Positions 58,597 through 64,000 of a DNA stretch of 64,000 bases are shown in pieces. The notes beneath the pieces were generated by a model. That model saw only the letters and a program-made list of their open reading frames with translations, searched no databases and was not told where the DNA came from. Origin of the DNA: Propionibacterium sp. oral taxon 192 str. F0372. Lineage in GTDB: Bacteria; Actinomycetota; Actinomycetes; Propionibacteriales; Propionibacteriaceae. The stretch is from positions 124,001 to 188,000 of the forward strand of contig NZ_KE340297.1 of assembly GCF_000413315.1 (NCBI RefSeq). The letters run 5' to 3'. The position numbers were made by a program, and so were the translations under genes. Position 1 is the stretch's first letter. Each line of letters starts with the position of its first letter.

Positions 58597-59391
58597 ATGA
58601 TCCAGACCGACGATTCCGGCACACCGGTTACTCCGGCATTGTCCGCTGCTCTCGATGCTGCCCTCAGTTGCTCACGGACCTACCGGGCACGACGAGTGGA
58701 TGCGGATCAGGCTACCGGCGACTTCCATCACCTGGCCGCTGACCTGGTCGATCCGAGCACCGGGGCTGCCCGCGAGGTGATCGCCCGCCAGTGCGAGCAA
58801 CGCGGTCTACCCTACGGACGCCACGGCGCCTCGCTCATTTTTCAACGTTACTCCCACCGGATCTGCGGGCTCGGAATCAGCGCCGCGGTACTCACCTCCG
58901 GGATGCCTGCCCTCAATGTGACGAGTACAGTCATGATCATCGAGAAACCGAATCCCTCGGAGATCCTGTTGCTCAGCGACGAGATGATCACCGATCCCTC
59001 CCCCGGGCAAATCGTCCAGGCTCTGGTGACCAACCATCTCGAACCGCTTGCCGAAGCCTGGACCTCAGTGTGCCGGATGTCCCGGCGCGGGCTGATCGGC
59101 AACATCGCGGCTTCGTTCGGTTCGGCGGTGCGACGTCTTGAACCCTTCATCGGCACCGAGGCAGCCTTGGCCTGGGGGCACCGATTGGCCGGGACCCATC
59201 CTGCCCTGGGTTCCTTGGGAAATTACCTGGTGCTGGAACATGACGGCAGAAACGGACTGTTTTACGAACGGCGTACTTGCTGTCAGTGGTATGTGGTACG
59301 AGACAAGTACTGCTCCTGGTGCTGCCACCACGATCACGAGGAACGGCTAAAACTGTTCCGCGGCCAGTTGACCGGGACCCGCGACGATTGA
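58597..59391 (+). CDS. FhuF-like siderophore-iron reductase ([2Fe-2S])
   Basis: 264 residues. The C-terminal motif RRTCCQWY followed nine residues after the cysteine pair by CSWC (CC-x9-CxxC) is the unusual [2Fe-2S] ligand set of FhuF/FcbF-type ferric-siderophore reductases. The upstream region is helical and only loosely conserved, as in that family (RYSHRICGLGISAAVL). It should release iron from imported ferric siderophores in the cytoplasm, which could make it a partner for the fused ABC transporter at 31.9-35.6 kb. TACCGT lies 6 nt before the ATG and there is no ribosome binding site, so it is probably leaderless. Confidence 0.8.
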   Translation: MIQTDDSGTPVTPALSAALDAALSCSRTYRARRVDADQATGDFHHLAADLVDPSTGAAREVIARQCEQRGLPYGRHGASLIFQRYSHRICGLGISAAVLTSGMPALNVTSTVMIIEKPNPSEILLLSDEMITDPSPGQIVQALVTNHLEPLAEAWTSVCRMSRRGLIGNIAASFGSAVRRLEPFIGTEAALAWGHRLAGTHPALGSLGNYLVLEHDGRNGLFYERRTCCQWYVVRDKYCSWCCHHDHEERLKLFRGQLTGTRDD

Positions 59392-59394
59392 GAA

Positions 59395-59425
59395 GCGGAA
59401 ACCACACCAGTTAGTGGTTTCCCGC
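59395..59425. terminator. Bidirectional terminator between the fhuF-like gene and gltX
   Basis: GCGGAAACCAC (59395-59405) pairs with GTGGTTTCCCGC (59414-59425) with one bulged C, in the 37-nt gap between two convergent genes. Confidence 0.7.
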
Positions 59426-59428
59426 TGC

Positions 59429-60898
59429 TCAGCCACGCAGGGTCTCGGTCAACCGGTCGATACGGCGCAGGGTTGATTCCCGGCCCAAGATCTCCAGGGA
59501 TTCGAACAGCGGCGGGGAAACTTGGGTTCCCGAAGTGGCTACCCGCACCGGAGCGAAGGCGAATTTCGGCTTGAGACCCATCCCCTCGACCAGCGAGGAG
59601 CGCAGCGCCGCCTCGACGGCTTCCGCTGTCCATTCCCCCACCTCGGCAAGGGCTTTCCGTGCGGCTTCGAGTACCTGGACAGCATCGTCGCGCAGCTTGC
59701 CAACAGCGATTTCATCAAAATTTAGCGTCTCGTCATCGGCGAACAGGAAGTTGATCTTGTCCCAAGCCTGGGACAAGGTGGTGAGCCGCTCGGAGATCAG
59801 CGGAGTTGCTGCAGTGACAATCTCCCGCCCCCGCTCGGGAACCTCGTGCCATATCCCAGAAGACAACAGGTGGTCGATGATCCGGTCGGCGAGATCCGTA
59901 GTCGGCAGGGAACGAATGTACACCCCATTGAGCCAGTCCAGTTTCTTCACATCGAAGACTGGGCCCACGGTGGAAACCTTGCCCCAGTCAAAACCGGCAG
60001 TGAACTCCTCGAAGCTCGATACCTCTTGGCCACCCTCGACAGGCGGGTAGGCCAGCAGTTGGAGGAAGTTGCGCAGCGCCTCAGGCAGATATCCTTGCTC
60101 TTTGAACCACGTCAGCTGGGCGGCTGGATTCTTGCGTTTGGAAATCTTCGACTTGTCGGCATTGCGCAGCAGCGGCATATGGGCGAACTCAGGCTCTTGC
60201 CAGCCCAGCCATTTGTAGAGCAGGCGGTGCTTAGGGGTCGAAGAAATCCATTCCTCGCCGCGCACCACGGTGGTGATCCCCATCAGGTGATCGTCGACCA
60301 CGACAGCCAAGTGGTAGGTGGGAAAGCCATCAGCCTTGAGGATCACCTGGTCATCCGGACGCGGGGCATGCACCTCACCCCGGATCAGATCGGTGAAGGT
60401 CAACTCGGCATCGTCGGGAATCAGCATGCGTACCACCGGAGTCTCCGAGAAACCGGGAAGTCCGGCACGCTGTTCGCGGGTCATCCCTAAGCACAGTCTG
60501 TCATAGCCTGTGTCGGAACGTTTGTCGGCTTGTTGCTGCTCGCGCATCTGCTTCAACCGTTCCGCCGAGCACCAGCAGTGGTAAGCATGCCCGTCGGCGA
60601 TCAACTGGTCGACAAAGGGACGGTAGGTATCCAACCGCTCCGACTGCTTGTAGGGGCCGTAGGGCCCACCCAAGCTGGGCGACTCATCAGGGTCGAGCCC
60701 TAGCCAAGCGAGGGTCTCATTGATCTGTTCCTCGGAACCGGCAACCAGCCGGTTCCGGTCGGTGTCTTCAATGCGCAACACGAAGCTTCCCCCGGTCAGG
60801 TTCGCCCAGGCCTTGTCGAACAGGGCCATATAGGCGGTTCCGACGTGCGGGGCTCCCGTGGGGCTCGGGGCAACACGAGTACGAGCTGGATTGATCAC
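59429..60898 (-). CDS. gltX: Glutamyl-tRNA synthetase
   Basis: 489 residues, class I synthetase. HIGH-like motif in RVAPSPTGAPHVGTAYMALF, ERIEDTDRNR-type LRIEDTDRNRLV, and the KMSKS-like NADKSKISKRKNPA. GTG start at 60898; a TAGGCT is found 8 nt before it. In organisms without GlnRS the enzyme also charges tRNA-Gln for later amidation. Inserted with the DUF4112 gene between tuf and rpsJ. Confidence 0.97.
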   Translation of the reverse strand: MINPARTRVAPSPTGAPHVGTAYMALFDKAWANLTGGSFVLRIEDTDRNRLVAGSEEQINETLAWLGLDPDESPSLGGPYGPYKQSERLDTYRPFVDQLIADGHAYHCWCSAERLKQMREQQQADKRSDTGYDRLCLGMTREQRAGLPGFSETPVVRMLIPDDAELTFTDLIRGEVHAPRPDDQVILKADGFPTYHLAVVVDDHLMGITTVVRGEEWISSTPKHRLLYKWLGWQEPEFAHMPLLRNADKSKISKRKNPAAQLTWFKEQGYLPEALRNFLQLLAYPPVEGGQEVSSFEEFTAGFDWGKVSTVGPVFDVKKLDWLNGVYIRSLPTTDLADRIIDHLLSSGIWHEVPERGREIVTAATPLISERLTTLSQAWDKINFLFADDETLNFDEIAVGKLRDDAVQVLEAARKALAEVGEWTAEAVEAALRSSLVEGMGLKPKFAFAPVRVATSGTQVSPPLFESLEILGRESTLRRIDRLTETLRG

Positions 60899-60941
60899 AA
60901 GGCCTCAGCCTACCCGCACCCCTTGAGTCGGTGAGCTTTGG

Positions 60942-61481
60942 TCAGCCGACGAGCAGCCGCCAGATCATCCATCCCGTCCATACCACACCGGCCACCAGCA
61001 ATAGCGCTGTGCCTGTCAGGAGCGCTGCCGCCCCGAGCAGATAGCCCACCGAGTTGGAGCGGGCCCGGTCACGATCGGCGACCACCTGCCTCAGCAGCCG
61101 GTAGTTTCGACGATTGGCGCGATGGGCTACATCGGCCAGATCGCCGATCACCGGGATCGCCCCCAAAGCAGCGTCGATGGCAATGTTCAGACCCATCCTG
61201 GCCAGTACTGGCAAGGGCACCCGCAACCGAACTGCGTCTGCCATGATAACCACAGCCACGACGGTGGTGGTGGCGTCCCCGGCCAGCGGGATGAACCCCA
61301 GCACGGCATCAAGACCAATCCCGAATCCGGTGCCCGGCACCCGCACCAGATCATCCATCCACCACGCCACTGTGCGTGACCACATCACCTCACGGCGTAC
61401 CTGGGCCCGGTCAGTGGTCGTGAGGACTTCACCAGTGAAGGTGGGAATCCCATGATCAACCGGATGCTCAGAACTGGTCAT
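60942..61481 (-). CDS. DUF4112 membrane protein
   Basis: 179 residues. WWMDDLVRVPGTGFGIGLDAVLGFIPLAGDATT, here given as the segments WWMDDLVRVPGTGFGIGLDA and GFIPLAGD, with a second copy GAIPVIGDLADVAHRANRRN, is the DUF4112 signature. Two or three membrane segments, the last at the C-terminus (about residues 148-175). Function unknown. TAGGGT ends 6 nt before the ATG, so probably leaderless. Confidence 0.88.
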   Translation of the reverse strand: MTSSEHPVDHGIPTFTGEVLTTTDRAQVRREVMWSRTVAWWMDDLVRVPGTGFGIGLDAVLGFIPLAGDATTTVVAVVIMADAVRLRVPLPVLARMGLNIAIDAALGAIPVIGDLADVAHRANRRNYRLLRQVVADRDRARSNSVGYLLGAAALLTGTALLLVAGVVWTGWMIWRLLVG

Positions 61482-61807
61482 ACCCCAACCCTAACCACCT
61501 CGTCCCGAACCACACCTAAATGGTGAGGCCTTCTGCAGGACAGCTGAGAATTCATCGTGCCTTTCTCTGGGCAGCCGACAGAACCGCATCATCATCTCGG
61601 CACGTCCGCCTGCTGTCTCCAAGAGCATCCACGAACGATGTGTTTGTGGATGCATCCGCAGTGAACACCACACACCAAATCGAAGCAAGGTTCGACCGTC
61701 ATCAAAGACGTGCACGCCAAAACGACGGTTCTCGGATCCGGCACGGCCTCGGGCTGGAGCCTCAGGAGACACGGTTCCGGTTGGGAGCGGCAACCAATGG
61801 ACATGAC
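61482..61807. other. Intergenic region downstream of tuf
   Basis: 326 nt between the tuf terminator and the DUF4112 gene. It holds the TAGGGT promoter element of that gene at 61493-61488. A 100-codon open frame on the minus strand (61491-61793) runs through it but has no recognised domain or ribosome binding site, so I do not call it. Confidence 0.4.
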
Positions 61808-61844
61808 AGAACTGCCCGCTCCGGTGACCGGAGCGGGCAGTTCT
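61808..61844 (-). terminator. Terminator of tuf
   Basis: A 17-bp perfect stem (61808-61824 with 61828-61844; core arm AACTGCCCGCTCCGG) with a 3-nt loop, starting 17 nt after the tuf stop. The strongest terminator in the window. Confidence 0.85.
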
Positions 61845-61860
61845 CGTTCGATTCAGTATG

Positions 61861-63051
61861 TCACTTGTTGATCTTGGTGACTCGGCCCGAAGCTACGGTG
61901 TGGCCCCCCTCGCGAACGGCGAAACGCAGGCCCTCCTCCATGGCAATCGGCTTCTGCAACACGACGGAGATGTCGGTGTTGTCGCCGGGCATCACCATCT
62001 CAGTGCCCTCCGGCAGTGAAACGGTGCCGGTGACATCGGTGGTGCGGAAGTAGAACTGCGGGGAGTAGTTCGAGAAGAACGGCTTGTGACGACCGCCCTC
62101 CTCCTTGGTCAGCACGTAGACGGAACCCTCGAACTCGGTGTGCGGAGTGGTGGAGCCGGGCTTCACCACAACCATGCCACGCTCGACGTCTTCCTTCTTG
62201 GTGCCGCGGAGCAGCAAACCGACGTTGTCGCCCGCCTGACCCTCATCAAGGATCTTGCGGAACATCTCGACACCGGTGATGGTGGTGGTCTGGGTAGGAG
62301 CCAGGCCCACGATCTCGACGGTCTCGCCGGTCTTGATGATGCCGCGCTCGATACGACCGGTCACCACGGTGCCGCGGCCGGTGATCGTGAAAACGTCCTC
62401 AACGGGCATCAGGAAGGGCTTCTCGGTCTCGCGAGTCGGCTGCGGGATGTACTCGTCGACAGCCTTCATGAGCTCCATGATGGAGTCGGCCCACTTCTCA
62501 TCGCCTTCCAGAGCCTGATAGGCGGAGATTCGGACGACCGGGCAGTTGTCTCCGTCGAATTCCTGCTCGGACAGGGCCTCGCGGACCTCCATCTCGACAA
62601 GCTCGATGAGCTCCTCGTCGTCGACCATGTCGCACTTGTTCAGAGCTACCACGATGGCGGGGACGCCGACCTGGCGGGCGAGCAGGATGTGCTCGCGGGT
62701 CTGGGCCATCGGGCCATCGGTGGCAGCCACGACCAGGATGGCGCCGTCCATCTGGGCAGCTCCAGTGATCATGTTCTTGACGTAGTCAGCGTGCCCCGGG
62801 CAGTCCACGTGAGCGTAGTGACGAGCCTCGGTCTGGTACTCGACGTGAGCGATCGAGATGGTGATGCCACGCTGACGCTCTTCCGGTGCCTTGTCGATCT
62901 GATCGAACGCAGACACCGCGTTCAGCTCGGGGTACTTGTCGTGCAGCACCTTGGTGATCGCCGCCGTCAGCGTGGTCTTGCCGTGGTCGACGTGGCCGAT
63001 GGTGCCGATGTTGCAGTGCGGCTTGGTCCGCTCGAACTTGGCCTTTGCCAC
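61861..63051 (-). CDS. tuf: Elongation factor Tu
   Basis: 396 residues from a GTG start with AGAAGGAG upstream. GTPase delivering aminoacyl-tRNA to the ribosome. G1 [10 protein letters not shown], the switch I RGITI, G3 DCPGHADY, G4 NKCDMVDD, then domains II and III with the C-terminal [14 protein letters not shown]. It has its own promoter and terminator, separate from fusA. Confidence 0.99.
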   Translation of the reverse strand: MAKAKFERTKPHCNIGTIGHVDHGKTTLTAAITKVLHDKYPELNAVSAFDQIDKAPEERQRGITISIAHVEYQTEARHYAHVDCPGHADYVKNMITGAAQMDGAILVVAATDGPMAQTREHILLARQVGVPAIVVALNKCDMVDDEELIELVEMEVREALSEQEFDGDNCPVVRISAYQALEGDEKWADSIMELMKAVDEYIPQPTRETEKPFLMPVEDVFTITGRGTVVTGRIERGIIKTGETVEIVGLAPTQTTTITGVEMFRKILDEGQAGDNVGLLLRGTKKEDVERGMVVVKPGSTTPHTEFEGSVYVLTKEEGGRHKPFFSNYSPQFYFRTTDVTGTVSLPEGTEMVMPGDNTDISVVLQKPIAMEEGLRFAVREGGHTVASGRVTKINK

Positions 63052-63176
63052 TCTTGGGCTCCTTCTGATTTGTCGCCACGCGATCTACGTGGCCGAGCTT
63101 GTGTGCCTGTGGGATTTCCCCGCAGCTGAACCTGTCTGCTGACAGGGCCGCGGGCACGCGCCCACGAACTTTTCCA

Positions 63177-63205
63177 ATTGTTGTCATCCGGCCGCCGATA
63201 GTCAA
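63177..63205 (-). promoter_or_regulatory. tuf promoter
   Basis: TTGACT (63205-63200), 17-nt spacer, AACAAT (63182-63177) on the minus strand, leaving a leader of about 120 nt to the tuf GTG with small stems such as CCTGTC / GACAGG. The -35 is close to consensus. Confidence 0.6.
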
Positions 63206-63243
63206 ACCGGACGGCACGCGTTCTCCCTGTCGGCAACCGATGG

Positions 63244-63277
63244 CAACGGCCCCGGAGGAAATCCTCCGGGGCCGTTG
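63244..63277 (-). terminator. Hairpin after fusA
   Basis: CAACGGCCCCGGAGG (63244-63258) and CCTCCGGGGCCGTTG (63263-63277) form a perfect 15-bp stem with a 4-nt loop, 15 nt after the fusA stop. It should end or reduce transcription between fusA and tuf. Confidence 0.75.
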
Positions 63278-63292
63278 ATCTGGATCAGTTGA

Positions 63293-64000
63293 TCACTGCT
63301 CGCCACGAGCCTTCGCGATGATCTCCTCGGCGATGTTCTTCGGCACCTCACCGTAGGAATGGAATTCCATCGAATAGGAGGCCTGGCCCGATGTCTTCGA
63401 GCGCAGGTCGCCGACATAGCCGAACATCTCGGCCAACGGCACCAAGGCACGCACGACGCGGTTGCCGTGTTCCTCGTCCATCGACTGCGTCTGCCCACGA
63501 CGGGAGTTCAGGTCACCGATGACGGTGCCAAGGTAGTCCTCCGGAGTGGTGACCTCGACTGCCATCAGCGGCTCGAGCAGGGCCGGGTCTGCCTTGCGTG
63601 CGGCCTCCTTGAAAGCCATCGAACCGGCGATCTTGAAGGCGAGTTCCGAGGAGTCGACGTCGTGGTAAGCACCGTCGGAGAGAGTCACCTTGACGTCCTC
63701 GACCGGGTAGCCGGCCAGAACACCGAACTGCATGGCCTCCTGGATACCAGCATCGACAGCTGGGATGTACTCGCGCGGGATGCGACCGCCGGTGACCGCG
63801 TTGACAAATTCGTAGGCTGTGCCCGGTTCCTGTGGCTCGACGGTGATGATGACTTTACCGAACTGGCCGGAACCACCCGATTGCTTCTTGTGGGTGTACT
63901 CGACATTTTCCACCTTGCGGCGCAGGGTTTCGCGGTAGGCCACCTGGGGCTTGCCAATGTTGGCCTCGACGTGGAACTCACGCTTCATGCGGTCGATGAG
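63293..64000 (-). CDS. fusA: Elongation factor G, C-terminal part (cut by the window edge)
   Basis: The last 235 residues are in the window; the rest of the gene lies beyond 64000 on the upstream side. [20 protein letters not shown] and [20 protein letters not shown] belong to domain [22 protein letters not shown] and RRGQTQSM to domain V. GTPase that drives translocation on the ribosome. rpsL and rpsG would be expected further upstream. Confidence 0.98.
   Translation of the reverse strand, partial: LIDRMKREFHVEANIGKPQVAYRETLRRKVENVEYTHKKQSGGSGQFGKVIITVEPQEPGTAYEFVNAVTGGRIPREYIPAVDAGIQEAMQFGVLAGYPVEDVKVTLSDGAYHDVDSSELAFKIAGSMAFKEAARKADPALLEPLMAVEVTTPEDYLGTVIGDLNSRRGQTQSMDEEHGNRVVRALVPLAEMFGYVGDLRSKTSGQASYSMEFHSYGEVPKNIAEEIIAKARGEQ

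Noticed and set aside
61491-61793. 100-codon minus-strand ORF between tuf and DUF4112
   Set aside because: No ribosome binding site, no recognisable domain, and it spans the promoter of the next gene.
62086-63129. 347-codon plus-strand ORF opposite tuf
   Set aside because: A shadow of the strongly biased codon use of EF-Tu; no start signal or domain.

Overview
The window comes from a high-GC actinobacterium, most likely a member of the Propionibacteriaceae. The strongest signs are a complete methylmalonyl-CoA mutase operon (mutA-mutB-meaB), a three-subunit succinate dehydrogenase/fumarate reductase (sdhCAB) and a lysX-type fused lysyl-tRNA synthetase, together with dense coding, many ATGA/TGATG overlaps and many apparently leaderless genes. 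The mut and sdh genes are two arms of the methylmalonyl-CoA (Wood-Werkman) route to propionate. The genus cannot be fixed from the sequence alone; the MutA protein differs clearly from the P. freudenreichii protein as I remember it.

Layout. 1-3137 is the end of a probable defence island with visibly lower GC: an excisionase-type HTH protein, a Shedu-like nuclease (DUF4263) and a DUF3644 protein with a HEPN-type R-x4-H motif. 3138-3705 is non-coding border sequence. 3706-7229 holds a lipoprotein hydrolase, biotin synthase (bioB) divergent from a TetR gene (probable bioQ) with two BioQ-like operators between them, and the end of the sulfur cluster. 6414-12962 (minus) is an assimilatory sulfate operon, sir-cysH-cysD-cysN-tauE-cbiX, in which every junction overlaps; it is preceded by a previously unmarked 28-codon leader ORF. 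13171-15179 is murT-gatD (lipid II amidation), followed by a frameshifted pseudogene, a diacylglycerol kinase family gene, an SPFH/ribbon-helix-helix pair, a ketopantoate reductase, a TM2-like protein and a ZIP transporter. 20360-25438 is mutA-mutB-meaB, followed by a beta-hydroxyacid dehydrogenase and a patatin.

27759-64000 is mainly the translation supercluster on the minus strand: rplQ-rpoA-rpsD-rpsK-rpsM, rpmJ-infA, map-adk-secY, the spc operon (rplO to rplN), the S10 operon (rpsQ to rpsJ), then tuf and the 3' end of fusA. It is interrupted in three places: by a giant fused ABC transporter with a TetR gene and a YciI protein between infA and map; by esterase-lysX, sdhCAB and a PH-domain protein between secY and rplO; and by fhuF-like, gltX and DUF4112 genes between rpsJ and tuf.

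The observations most worth following are the HTH/Shedu/HEPN module, the leader peptide of the sulfur operon with a palindrome over its start, the paired BioQ boxes, a perfect 18-bp inverted repeat at the murT promoter, and a repeated promoter layout (a -10 hexamer exactly 6 nt before the start codon) at nine genes, indicating leaderless mRNAs. No rRNA, tRNA, CRISPR array or intact insertion sequence was seen.
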